64,000 nucleotides of DNA from UMGS1696 sp964621165 (lineage in GTDB: Bacteria > Bacillota > Clostridia > Oscillospirales > CAG-272): positions 1-64,000 of the forward strand of contig CAZULC010000010.1 of NCBI GenBank assembly GCA_964621165.1, given 5' to 3'. The position numbers were made by a program, and so were the translations under genes. The notes beneath the pieces are model-generated. The model was given only the letters and a program-made list of their open reading frames with translations, ran no database searches and was not told where the DNA came from. Positions 25,865 through 33,967 of this stretch are shown here, piece after piece. The stretch's first letter is position 1. Each line of letters opens with the position of its first letter.

Positions 25865-26703
25865 AGAAGTTTTTTCGATATACCGTCAAAAATAGAAAAT
25901 GCCGGAGGAGAACCAGCAGATTTTTCATCCCCTCTGTCACTGCAGGTACATAACGTATCTTTCAAATACAACAATTCCGGCTTCGCACTGAACAACGTCA
26001 ACATGAACATTAATCCCGGCAAAAAAAATTGCCGTTGTCGGATTTAACGGTGTCGGTAAATCTACATTAATAAAGCTGATCATGCGGCTATATGATGTTG
26101 ACGAAGGCTGTATTGAAATCAACGGAAAAGACATCCGCGAGTACGACGTACACTCCTTCCGAAAAAAATGTAGGTATAGCGTTCCAGAATAACAACATCT
26201 ACGCAATGTCATTGAAGGATAACCTGCTGCTGTATTCAGCCGAAGACGAAAATCTGGAAAGTGCTTTAACTGAATTTAATCTCGACAAGGTCATGCAAAA
26301 ATCCAACGCAAACGGCGATACACCCCTGACCAAGGAGTTTGACGAAAACGGCATTGTTCTTTCCGGCGGTGAACAGCAGAAGCTCGCTCTTGCCCGGGTA
26401 TTCTTAGGAAAATACAATCTGCTTATCATGGACGGGCCGTCCTCGGTGTTAGATCCTATATCCGAGTATCAGCTGAATCAAAAAATCTTCAAGATGTATA
26501 ATACTACAACCGTACTTATCTCACACCGATTGACCTCAGCACGTCACGCGGACAGGATATGCCTTTTCGACAACGGTATCATCATATAAAGCGGTACTCA
26601 TGATGAACTGATACTCAAAAAAGGCGTCTACTACGATATGTTCACAAAACAGGCGGAAAGCTATCAGCTGTATGAATCACTCCATCTTCTCAGCCACGCT
26701 TAA
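25865..26703 (+). pseudogene. ABC exporter remnant (ATPase domain), 5'-truncated
   Basis: Only the linker and nucleotide-binding domain of an exporter half remain: FFDIPSKIENAGGEP, LQVHNVSFKYNNSG, Walker A GFNGVGKST, signature LSGGEQQKLALARV, H-loop ISHRLTSARHAD. Each of two A runs (26021-26028 and 26162-26168) shifts the frame by one base, and a TAA at 26587-26589 interrupts NGIII*SGTHDEL. The Walker B motif reads LLIMDGPSS: the catalytic Glu is Gly. No membrane domain lies upstream; before 25865 the frame is closed. The C-terminus ends normally at 26703, before a terminator. Confidence 0.88.
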
Positions 26704-26720
26704 CTTATACTGAACAAAAA

Positions 26721-26764
26721 AACGGCTTGAAATCCGAAACAAACGGAAATCAAACCGTTTTTCT
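26721..26764. terminator. terminator between converging genes
   Basis: AACGG (26721-26725) and CCGTT (26755-26759) with adjacent TTGA/TCAA pairs, followed by TTTTTCTTTT on the plus strand and A/T runs on the other side. Confidence 0.7.
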
Positions 26765-26774
26765 TTTGCTGACG

Positions 26775-28574
26775 TCAGTTTATCTCAATAGGCTCAAAGT
26801 CAGCAGCCCCATGCTTGCACAGCGGGCAAACAAAGTCCTCGGGAAGTTCATCCCCCTCGTAAACATAGCCGCACACCTTGCAGACGAATCCCTTTTTGCC
26901 CTTCACTTCCGGCTTTGGCTTCACGTTGTTCTGGTAATACGTGTACGTCATGGTCTCGCGGTCGGACACAACCCGGGCTTCCGTAACGGTGCAGATGAAC
27001 ATCCCATGCGTATCCAGATCCACATAAGACTCAACCTTCAGAGACATAAAGGAGTTGATGTACTTCGGCAGGAACACAAGTCCGTTGTCGCTGCGGCAGA
27101 TCTCCCAATTCTCGAATTTGTTCACGTTCCGTCCGCTTCTGAATCCGAAATTCTCGAACACCGAAAACGGCGCGTCAGTTGACAGGCAGTTGACGTTCAT
27201 CACGCCGGTCTGTTTGATTACGTGATGTGAATAATTTTCCTTGTTGATAGTAACCGCAATTCTGTTGGGCGTGTTCGTCACCTGGGAAACCGTGTTCACA
27301 ATCAGCCCGTTGTCCCGCTTGCCGTCGTTTGACGTAACCACATATAAACCGTAGCCGATGTTGAACAGCGCGGTCAGGTCGTTCTTGTTCGCCTTGTCCG
27401 AGGACTGGGCAATGTACTCCCGGCACAGCTCGTCGGTCAGCACCTCAATCTGCTCCCGGTTCTCGTCGTTCAACGCGGACTTGATCTTCACCACAGGTTC
27501 AAGTAAGGTCAGATTCTTGCACCCCTCGAGCATGCCCTTCATGATCTTTGCGGCAGTGGGAGCCCATGTGCCGTTCTCGATAAACGCAACAGTGCGGTTC
27601 TGGAAATTCCGCTCGGTCAGATGATCGATAAACTCCCGCATGAACGGGAATATCTCCGAGTTGTACGTAGTCGTCGCCAAAACTAACTTGCTGTACCGGA
27701 ACGCGTCCTCCACAGCCTCAGCCATGTCCGCTCTCGCAAGGTCCACCGGAACCACCTTTGGGCATCCCTTGGACTTCAGCTTCTCGCACACCAGCTCAGC
27801 CGCCTTTTTCGTGTTGCCGTAAACGGAGGTGTAAGCCACAACCACGCCCTCGTCCTCGGGAACATACGACGACCACACATCATACTTGCCGATGTAGTAG
27901 CCCAGATTTTCTTCCAAAACAGGTCCATGGAGGGGCAGAATCTTCTGAACATCAAGCGCCGCCGCCTTTTTTAGGAGAGCCTGAACCTGCGCACCGTACT
28001 TGCCCACGATTCCGATGTAGTACCGTCTCGCCTCGCAAATCCATTCCTCGTCCACATCCAAAGCCCCAAACTTGCCGAATCCGTCAGCCGAAAACAGGAG
28101 CTTGTCATAGCTGTCGTAAGTCACCATAACCTCGGGCCAGTGAACCATCGGAGCGAAAACAAATGTGAGATTGTGCTTGCCCAGAGACAGCGTGTCCCCG
28201 TCGCCTACAACAACACGGTTTCCCTCAAAGTCCGTGCCGAAGAATTGCTTCATCATAGCAAAGGTCTTCTTGTTCGCCACGATTTCAGCCTTGGGGTAAG
28301 CCTTGGCAAAATTCGCGATGTTGGCGGAGTGATCCGGCTCCATGTGCTGAACGATCAGATAATCCGGCTCCCGACCGTTTAAAATTTCGGCAATGTTGTC
28401 AAGCCACTCGTGGGAAAAACGGATGTCCACAGTATCAAACACCGCGATTTTGTCGTCCATCACCACGTAGGAATTGTAAGCCATGCCGTTCGGAACAATG
28501 TACTGACCCTCAAACAGGTCAATAGAGTGATCATTAACACCCGCATAAAACACGGTGTCTGTAACTTTTTTCAT
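26775..28574 (-). CDS. flavodiiron protein with flavin-reductase and rubredoxin domains
   Basis: The 599-residue enzyme reduces oxygen or nitric oxide in anaerobes. Four domains follow one another: a metallo-beta-lactamase-like diiron domain (about 1-250) with HMEPDH, VHWPE, FSADGF and LPLHGPV supplying all iron ligands; a flavodoxin domain (about 255-395, YTSVYGNTKKAAE); a flavin-reductase split barrel (about 405-545, NGLIVNTVSQVTN); and a C-terminal rubredoxin (CKVCGYVYEG, CPLCKHG). Two-domain FprA is about 400 residues, so the last two domains are fused electron-donor modules. The enzyme could therefore take electrons from NAD(P)H by itself. GGAGG lies before ATG 28574. Confidence 0.95.
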   Translation of the reverse strand: MKKVTDTVFYAGVNDHSIDLFEGQYIVPNGMAYNSYVVMDDKIAVFDTVDIRFSHEWLDNIAEILNGREPDYLIVQHMEPDHSANIANFAKAYPKAEIVANKKTFAMMKQFFGTDFEGNRVVVGDGDTLSLGKHNLTFVFAPMVHWPEVMVTYDSYDKLLFSADGFGKFGALDVDEEWICEARRYYIGIVGKYGAQVQALLKKAAALDVQKILPLHGPVLEENLGYYIGKYDVWSSYVPEDEGVVVAYTSVYGNTKKAAELVCEKLKSKGCPKVVPVDLARADMAEAVEDAFRYSKLVLATTTYNSEIFPFMREFIDHLTERNFQNRTVAFIENGTWAPTAAKIMKGMLEGCKNLTLLEPVVKIKSALNDENREQIEVLTDELCREYIAQSSDKANKNDLTALFNIGYGLYVVTSNDGKRDNGLIVNTVSQVTNTPNRIAVTINKENYSHHVIKQTGVMNVNCLSTDAPFSVFENFGFRSGRNVNKFENWEICRSDNGLVFLPKYINSFMSLKVESYVDLDTHGMFICTVTEARVVSDRETMTYTYYQNNVKPKPEVKGKKGFVCKVCGYVYEGDELPEDFVCPLCKHGAADFEPIEIN

Positions 28575-28633
28575 ATGTCCTCCAAAATTTATATAGATTT
28601 AATTGTTAGCAAGGTTATTTTTTATAAATGATT

Positions 28634-29155
28634 TTAATTTAGAAATAGTCTCAGGCTCAATGGACGCGAAGGTTTTGCGGAATTCACCCCGCATATTTTC
28701 ACTTCAATCGTCAGCGTGGACTTCGCAAAATCGTACCAAATCAAAACCTCCTCCCCCGATTTAACATAGCAGACCCGCCCGCCACGGATTATTTTGGAAA
28801 AGCCTTCGCCCAAAATAATCCGCTCAAAGCAGTCGTCGGCGTAATACCGCACAACGTCGGTCCCGAAAAAGCCGAAATAATCCTCAACCGTTGCGGCGTA
28901 ATAGGAAGAATCGGAAAATCTCGCCGAATCCGCGTCAGCTTCAGCATCCACCACCAGCGACCGTGCTAAATCCGGGGAAAAATCGTACCAGAACACGTCC
29001 TCGTAAACCCCTCCGCCATCCTCCGCCGCTTCAAGAAGTATGGTTTTCCCGCCGTGCATGGGAATCAGCCTGCACCAAACCCCGCCGAAGACGTAATTTA
29101 TAACGCCGTCGACCTCAACTTCACAAAGCCCGAAGAAGACGAAAATCTCCCCCAT
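28634..29155 (-). CDS. hypothetical protein
   Basis: The 173-residue product is acidic and rich in aromatic residues (VYEDVFWYDFSPDLARSL, ATVEDYFGFFGTDVVRYY) with no signal peptide or membrane segment. I recognise no family. It starts 22 bases after the end of the broken gene at 29178-29572, and both lie downstream of the TTG-started membrane protein, so the three form one operon. Stop codons close the frame upstream of ATG 29155, but no good ribosome binding site precedes it. Confidence 0.55.
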   Translation of the reverse strand: MGEIFVFFGLCEVEVDGVINYVFGGVWCRLIPMHGGKTILLEAAEDGGGVYEDVFWYDFSPDLARSLVVDAEADADSARFSDSSYYAATVEDYFGFFGTDVVRYYADDCFERIILGEGFSKIIRGGRVCYVKSGEEVLIWYDFAKSTLTIEVKICGVNSAKPSRPLSLRLFLN

Positions 29156-29177
29156 TTTACCGAGAATCTACTGCATA

Positions 29178-29572
29178 TCATTCATCAAGTATATCAAAAT
29201 TCACATCCATCCCCGCACGTCCGCATAAATCCGCGACAGCTTTTCTCACTAAATCACAAGCCCACGCGTCGCCATCCTCAAAAACCGCCCCCCAGAAGCC
29301 GTTGATGTTTCCGATTCCGCTGTCCGCAATGAGTCTGTGAGTTATGACCCAGCCGCAGGGATTCTCGCACATTACCATACCGCCGAGGTCGCTGTCAAGA
29401 ATTACGAAGTCCTCCACCGCGTACATCCCCGGAACGCCCATGTTGTCAATAATCCTGTAAACAGCCCGCCCCGGGAAAAAATAATCTCAAACACAACATA
29501 TTCCCGTCCCGAGGTGACGTACTCCCGGCAGTTCCCCGCCACAGTCCGGGTTTTCACACATTTTACGGTCAT
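29178..29572 (-). pseudogene. hypothetical gene with one frameshift
   Basis: ATG 29572 overlaps the stop of the upstream gene (ATGA, 29569-29572) and gives MTVKCVKTRTVAGNCREYVTSGREYVVFEIIFSRGG. The frame then breaks at the G-rich stretch near 29475; the sensible continuation is VYRIIDNMGVPGMYAVEDFVILDSD...NGFWGAVFEDGDAWACDLV to 29178. One lost base in GGGGCGGG would explain this. The repaired protein is about 131 residues, soluble, with no known motif. A sequencing error in the G run is an alternative. Confidence 0.6.
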
Positions 29573-30402
29573 TCCCCCGCCGTCTCGTCCCCTGTCTCGG
29601 GATTGTATCCCTCAGGATATTCAAACTCTACCATACGCCTGAACATATCCAAGTGATACTCATGCTTCTTCTCCGCCTTGGACTTGCCCGTGAATACCGA
29701 CATGGTGGACAACCGCCGCAGAGCCAACACCGCATCATCCGGGAAAATCTGTGCGGCTGTGTAGAATTTGTAAAACTTCGTATCCGCAAACCTGATTCCG
29801 TATTCGTCAATGGCGCCATCGGGAATCTCGTCAAATATCTCGCTCAAGGGAAGAAAGCCGTTTTCATTCTTCACTTCTTCGTACTGCTCCTCGCCTAAAA
29901 TGCAGATCACCGACTCCCCGCCGAAAATTTCATAGGTGAACCGCTCGTTGACCTGCTTGTTCGTCAAGTGATCCAGGCTGACCTGCTCACCTTTTGCCGC
30001 CATCTCCTCTGTGTATTCCTGAAGCTGACTCTCACTCATAAACACCAGATCGTTGAGCTGGACATACCTCTTTCCATCGCCGTTGTAGTCCGGCATAAGG
30101 CTCTCTAAAACCTCGCAGAATTCCTTGTTTTCGTTTGCAGTAATGTACTCCGGTCCACCGTAGATAATGCTGATGTCCGGGTTGCTCTGCCCGAGAAACT
30201 GTGTTACTGCCACGATTATAATGAACGCAAAGGCCGCTATCATGATAAGCCTGAACTTGTAGTGGTAGAAAAAGTTGGCGAGCTTGTTGACCTTCACCGG
30301 CTCCTCTTCCTCCACGGGTTCCTGGCCGAGAGCCTTGATTCTCCGCGCCGCATTTGACAGCTCCTCATCCGGACGCTTTTCGTTGTTGTTTTTATCTTCC
30401 AA
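29569..30402 (-). CDS. single-pass membrane protein, hypothetical (TTG start)
   Basis: The 277-residue protein has a charged cytoplasmic N-terminus of about 52 residues (EEEEPVKVNKLANFF), one membrane segment (about 55-72) and an extracytoplasmic domain ending in EYPEGYNPETG. I do not recognise the family. The start is a TTG at 30402 with AGGAG ten bases before it; no ATG lies near. Its stop overlaps the next gene (ATGA). It may be a surface partner of the two soluble proteins encoded downstream. Confidence 0.7.
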   Translation of the reverse strand: MEDKNNNEKRPDEELSNAARRIKALGQEPVEEEEPVKVNKLANFFYHYKFRLIMIAAFAFIIIVAVTQFLGQSNPDISIIYGGPEYITANENKEFCEVLESLMPDYNGDGKRYVQLNDLVFMSESQLQEYTEEMAAKGEQVSLDHLTNKQVNERFTYEIFGGESVICILGEEQYEEVKNENGFLPLSEIFDEIPDGAIDEYGIRFADTKFYKFYTAAQIFPDDAVLALRRLSTMSVFTGKSKAEKKHEYHLDMFRRMVEFEYPEGYNPETGDETAGE

Positions 30403-30455
30403 AATTTTATTTCTCCTGTATTATACAATAAAACAATCTCTGTTATCCGACATTT

Positions 30456-30484
30456 ATTATAGCAAAACATGGTAACAAAAACAA
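30456..30484 (-). promoter_or_regulatory. sigma-A promoter of the hypothetical operon
   Basis: On the minus strand TTGTTT (30484-30479), 17-base spacer, TATAAT (30461-30456), 54 bases before the TTG start. The stretch 30403-30723 otherwise holds repeat copy E and the promoter at 30663. Confidence 0.7.
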
Positions 30485-30520
30485 GATATATATGTGACTT
30501 TTTTGCAAAAGCAGTAAATT

Positions 30521-30600
30521 TGCGGAAGCTCAAGAATAAAAACGTGTGAGCTGTCACAATATCGGCTGTAAAACGCTGAGACTGCCCGTGGGGGTTTCCC
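30521..30600 (+). repeat. dispersed intergenic repeat, copy E
   Basis: Reads TGCGGAAGCTCAAG... GTGTGAGCTGTCACAATATCGGCTGTAAAA... GAGACTGCCCGTGGGGGTTTCCC. GGAAGC can pair with GTTTCC at the end, changed on both sides from GGGAGC/GCTTCCC of copy A. It sits between two divergent promoters and is not in a leader. Confidence 0.65.
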
Positions 30601-30662
30601 ACTCCCGACCTTCCCTACATATGTTACTTTTTTTCTCATGCGGTAAATTTACTTAAATTAAA

Positions 30663-30691
30663 TTGACTTTATCACTCCAATATAGTATAAT
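30663..30691 (+). promoter_or_regulatory. sigma-A promoter of the GNAT gene with overlapping palindrome
   Basis: TTGACT (30663-30668), 17-base spacer, TATAAT (30686-30691). An imperfect palindrome CAATATAGTAT/AATACTATTG (about 30678-30699) covers the -10 box and could be an operator. Confidence 0.75.
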
Positions 30692-30723
30692 ACTATTGTA
30701 TACATTTTTAAGAGGAATATCAC

Positions 30724-31248
30724 ATGACTTTCATCACTACCCCGCGCCTTGACATCCGCAGCGCCAACCCGGACGACGCCGACGTAATCTTCGACTACCG
30801 CAATAACACAGCCTGCTCAAAGTACCAGCGGGGACAGACATGCGACCTCGACGGAATACGCGAGCTTCTTCTCAGGCATATGAACGACCGCCTGACAAAT
30901 GAAGAAAACTCCATGCTGGCAGTATCACTGAAGGACGGAGAACTCGTCGGAGAGATCGCAGTCATGCCCAATGAAGGAACGTTCTCGCTGGGCTATACCT
31001 TCTCATATAAGCACCACCGCCGGGGATACGCCACCGAAGCCATTGGAGCGGTCGTGGAGCTGCTGCATAATCTTTACCCCGACTGGGACTTTATCAGCTT
31101 CACCGAGCCGGAGAATACGGCAAGCATGGGACTGCTCCTGAAGCTCGGCTATACAGACATGGGCTACGTGCCGAGAATGGACTCCCAGGTGTTCGGTAAA
31201 TACCTCCGCGAGGATACAAAAGTGGAAATCGCCCAAGCCGTAAAATGA
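30724..31248 (+). CDS. GNAT-family N-acetyltransferase (RimJ/RimL type)
   Basis: The 174-residue protein transfers an acetyl group from acetyl-CoA. The RimJ/RimL-like start TPRLDIRSANPDDADVIFDYRNN, the strand pair GELVGEIAVM and FSLGYTFSYKHHRRGYATEA (acetyl-CoA pyrophosphate loop, here HHRRGYAT) and ENTASMGLLLKLGY near the end are in the right order. The substrate is not known. AGAGGAAT lies before the ATG. The trpS gene starts 79 bases after its stop. Confidence 0.9.
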   Translation: MTFITTPRLDIRSANPDDADVIFDYRNNTACSKYQRGQTCDLDGIRELLLRHMNDRLTNEENSMLAVSLKDGELVGEIAVMPNEGTFSLGYTFSYKHHRRGYATEAIGAVVELLHNLYPDWDFISFTEPENTASMGLLLKLGYTDMGYVPRMDSQVFGKYLREDTKVEIAQAVK

Positions 31249-31327
31249 AGTATACCCTATTATACCCCAACAGCCCCGCAAATTAACATAAAAATAAAAA
31301 TTCACCATAATAACGGAGATAATCACC

Positions 31328-32335
31328 ATGTACAAAGACCAAAAAGTAATCTTCTCAGGCGTACAGCCAACCGGCTCGCTCACTATAGGCAACTACTTCG
31401 GAGCCATAAAAAACTTCGCCGAATTTTCCGACACCTACCGTTGCTACTACTGCGTAGTCAACGAACACGCCATCACCGTGCGCCAAAACCCGGCTGAACT
31501 GCGCAAGAGAACCTACGACACCCTCGCACTCTACATCGCCTGCGGTCTTGACCCCGAGAAAAATATTCTCTTCGTCCAGAGCCATGTGGCGGCACACGCG
31601 GAGCTTGCATGGATTCTCAACTGCTATACCATGTTCGGCGAGCTGTCCCGCATGACCCAGTTCAAGGATAAGTCCGCCAAGCACGCCGACAACATCAACG
31701 CCGGACTCTTCACCTACCCCTCCCTCATGGCTGCGGACATACTCCTCTATCAGGCCGACCTCGTTCCCGTTGGTCTTGACCAGAAGCAGCACCTTGAGCT
31801 GACCCGCAACATAGCTGAGCGCTTCAATCAGGTTTATGGCGATACATTTGTGGTACCCGACTGCTATATTCCCAAGACCACCCAGAAAATCACCTCCCTT
31901 GCCGACCCCACGAAGAAAATGTCAAAGTCCGACGAAAACGAAAACGCCGTCATCCGAATCCTTGACCCACGGGATGTAATCATCCGCAAATTTAAGCGTG
32001 CAGTCACCGACTCAGGAAACGAGGTGCGCCGTGGCGAGGGCAAGGACGGAATCATGAACCTTATGTCAATCTACTCATCCTGCACTGATAAGACGATGGA
32101 TGAAGTGGAAGCCGAGTTCGAAGGCAAAGGCTATGGCGAATTCAAGGCGGCTGTAGGGGAAGCCTGCGCGGACACACTCGCTCCCGTTCAGTCCGAATTC
32201 GCCCGTCTGTCATCGGACAAAGCCTACCTCGAGGACGTAATGCAGAAAGGCGCGGAAATCGCATCCCACGACGCTATGCGGACCCTGTCAAAGGTTCAGA
32301 AAAAGGTCGGATTTGTTCCCACAATAAGAAAGTAA
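31328..32335 (+). CDS. trpS: tryptophan--tRNA ligase
   Basis: The 335-residue class-I aminoacyl-tRNA synthetase charges tRNA-Trp. The HIGH-type motif is TIGN (residues 19-22, in GSLTIGNYFGA) and the KMSKS motif is intact. VQPTG and LVPVGLDQKQHLELTRNIAERF are typical tryptophan-site segments. The length is normal (about 330-335). The 79-base spacer upstream is too short for a T-box leader and I see none. CGGAG lies before the ATG. Confidence 0.97.
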   Translation: MYKDQKVIFSGVQPTGSLTIGNYFGAIKNFAEFSDTYRCYYCVVNEHAITVRQNPAELRKRTYDTLALYIACGLDPEKNILFVQSHVAAHAELAWILNCYTMFGELSRMTQFKDKSAKHADNINAGLFTYPSLMAADILLYQADLVPVGLDQKQHLELTRNIAERFNQVYGDTFVVPDCYIPKTTQKITSLADPTKKMSKSDENENAVIRILDPRDVIIRKFKRAVTDSGNEVRRGEGKDGIMNLMSIYSSCTDKTMDEVEAEFEGKGYGEFKAAVGEACADTLAPVQSEFARLSSDKAYLEDVMQKGAEIASHDAMRTLSKVQKKVGFVPTIRK

Positions 32336-32458
32336 ATCCGGAAGCACTGTTTCTGTATATGAAATAAAGACGAAAACCGCGTCTTCACTCGCACACTGTG
32401 TTTTCGCTGTACAAAGAAGCAAATCCGCAGATTCACAGCGTCGTTTTACCGACAAAAA

Positions 32459-32486
32459 AATCAGAGTGCTTTTACACACCCTGATT
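32459..32486 (-). terminator. rho-independent terminator of the PA-domain protein gene
   Basis: On the minus strand AATCAGGGTG pairs with CACTCTGATT (one G-T), followed by TTTTTTG. It lies 21 bases after the stop at 32507. Confidence 0.85.
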
Positions 32487-32506
32487 CGCTATGTTTTGCT
32501 TTTCAG

Positions 32507-33502
32507 TTATCTCTTCTTTGATACAGCGTAGCCTGCGGCGGATACAATTGCCGTAACAGCAGCGATAACACCTACGTCAAATGTCTGGGGAGCGGATTCA
32601 GCGGAAGCAGGAGTTTCAACTGTTTCTTCCTCTGTTGTGGTTACTTCCTCAACAGTTTCAGCAACTGTGGTTTCTTCCTCAACTGTAGTTTCTTCCTCAA
32701 CTGTAGTTTCTTCCTCAACTGTAGTTTCTTCCTCAACTGTGGTTTCTGTCTCAACTGTAGTTGAAGTACCGGGTTCACCTGCAGCCTTGAATTCAGCCTC
32801 AGTACCTATGAATACCCATGTGGTGTTCTTAGCTTCGAGACCAACGGATTCTGTAGGAGATCCGGTTGTGCAGGAAGAAGAGTCTGAATTCTGCATAGCA
32901 ACTGCTACATCACCTGTGGATACGCCAGTCATTTCGGAAATCAGAATTGCACCGAAGTCAGAAGGAACCATGCACATCGGAACTGTCACCTCAGTCACCT
33001 GCATTCCGGCAGTGGTGTAACTTCCGCCAATCATACCGTCTTCGTCGTAATCCTCTGTACGGTAGCTGTTTGCAACAAGGCAGGCAACTGCTCCATTGTC
33101 ACGTGAGAGAGCGGACTTTACAGTAAATGTAGCAGTCGATCCATCATCCGAAATACCGCCACGAACACAGAGAACGATCTTACCGCTAACATCAACTGCG
33201 TCAAAATCATTCTGCGTAGCTGCGTTCTGCACAAACACTACTTCATACCAGCCGGACGCAAGGTTGTCCATGAGGTTCTCGTCAATAATTTCACCCGACT
33301 CGTCGGAAGCCTGACAGGTTGTGTCTGCAGCTGATCCATCCTGAAGCCACACTGAAACAGCAGTTTTGTCAAGACAGTTGACATCCTCATCCCAGTACTC
33401 GTCGTCGGACGAATCATAACGGTAGATACCAGCGGCATTGATGCTCAAAGACATAGCGGCAACAGTAGCACAAGCCAAAAGTACGCTTAAAAACTTTTTC
33501 AT
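32507..33502 (-). CDS. secreted PA-domain protein with Thr/Glu repeats and a C-terminal anchor
   Basis: The 331-residue protein has a signal peptide (MKKFLSVLLACATVAAMSLSINA), then a protease-associated-like domain at about 40-235 (DVSGKIVLCVRGG, GAVACLVANSY, MCMVPSDFGAILISEM), a linker built of TVEEET repeats (about 250-285), and a C-terminus PQTFDVG + hydrophobic segment + SKKR. That tail resembles a sortase-type or simple membrane anchor widespread in gut Clostridia, with PQTFD in place of LPxTG. PA domains bind peptides or mediate protein contacts; no catalytic domain is present. The protein is probably a surface adhesin-like factor. Confidence 0.8.
   Translation of the reverse strand: MKKFLSVLLACATVAAMSLSINAAGIYRYDSSDDEYWDEDVNCLDKTAVSVWLQDGSAADTTCQASDESGEIIDENLMDNLASGWYEVVFVQNAATQNDFDAVDVSGKIVLCVRGGISDDGSTATFTVKSALSRDNGAVACLVANSYRTEDYDEDGMIGGSYTTAGMQVTEVTVPMCMVPSDFGAILISEMTGVSTGDVAVAMQNSDSSSCTTGSPTESVGLEAKNTTWVFIGTEAEFKAAGEPGTSTTVETETTVEEETTVEEETTVEEETTVEEETTVAETVEEVTTTEEETVETPASAESAPQTFDVGVIAAVTAIVSAAGYAVSKKR
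32663..32752. repeat. five tandem 18-bp coding repeats
   Basis: Five head-to-tail units of AACTGTAGTTTCTTCCTC (written on the plus strand), each encoding TVEEET on the minus strand; the first and last units differ by one or a few bases. Copy number could vary by slippage and change the length of the surface stalk. Confidence 0.9.
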
Positions 33503-33805
33503 AGTTTTTCCTTTCTAAGGTTATGGTTGAAATCCACTTTGATGAACACTGAGTCTCCTTATGAAGGAACGATGTATCTTAATACATAATTTATGTATAT
33601 AAATACCTTTTTCCGATCAGGAATTCCCCCGCCAATTATGTGTTTTCAAGCAAACCTTTAAAAAAATTATTTATAAAAAACGGAAATCCGTATTTTATAC
33701 CGAAATTTAACTTCTCAGTTGCGTTTTGCATAATCAAGTATACAATATGGAGATTTATTCGCTGATATCCTAACGAATTCACAATTTAGTTTTAAACACA
33801 CTTAT

Positions 33806-33834
33806 ATGTTATCACATTTTACTTTACTTTGCAA
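33806..33834 (-). promoter_or_regulatory. probable promoter of the PA-domain protein gene
   Basis: On the minus strand TTGCAA (33834-33829), 17-base spacer, TAACAT (33811-33806). The leader to the start codon is about 300 bases long; it contains no feature I recognise. The AT-rich stretch 33503-33967 otherwise holds the inverted repeat at 33875. Confidence 0.45.
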
Positions 33835-33874
33835 TGTATAGATTAAACAAATTTAAGTAATATTTCTGCAAAAA

Positions 33875-33895
33875 TTTTTGGTTTATATCCAAAAA
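33875..33895. promoter_or_regulatory. perfect inverted repeat upstream of the dehydrogenase gene
   Basis: TTTTTGG and CCAAAAA flank a seven-base centre (TTTATAT), about 70 bases before ATG 33968. It could be an operator for a sugar-responsive repressor; the AT-rich setting makes chance possible. Confidence 0.4.
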
Positions 33896-33967
33896 TACTA
33901 CATTATGAATATCATATGATAATTTGTATATTTATAACTATAAATTAATCTTAAGGAGTACATTACC

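Noticed and set aside
31249..31327. Possible T-box leader before trpS
   Set aside because: The spacer is only 79 bases and contains no T-box sequence, specifier stem or terminator.
32600..32800. CRISPR-like array
   Set aside because: The 18-bp units are directly tandem with no spacers and encode TVEEET in frame.
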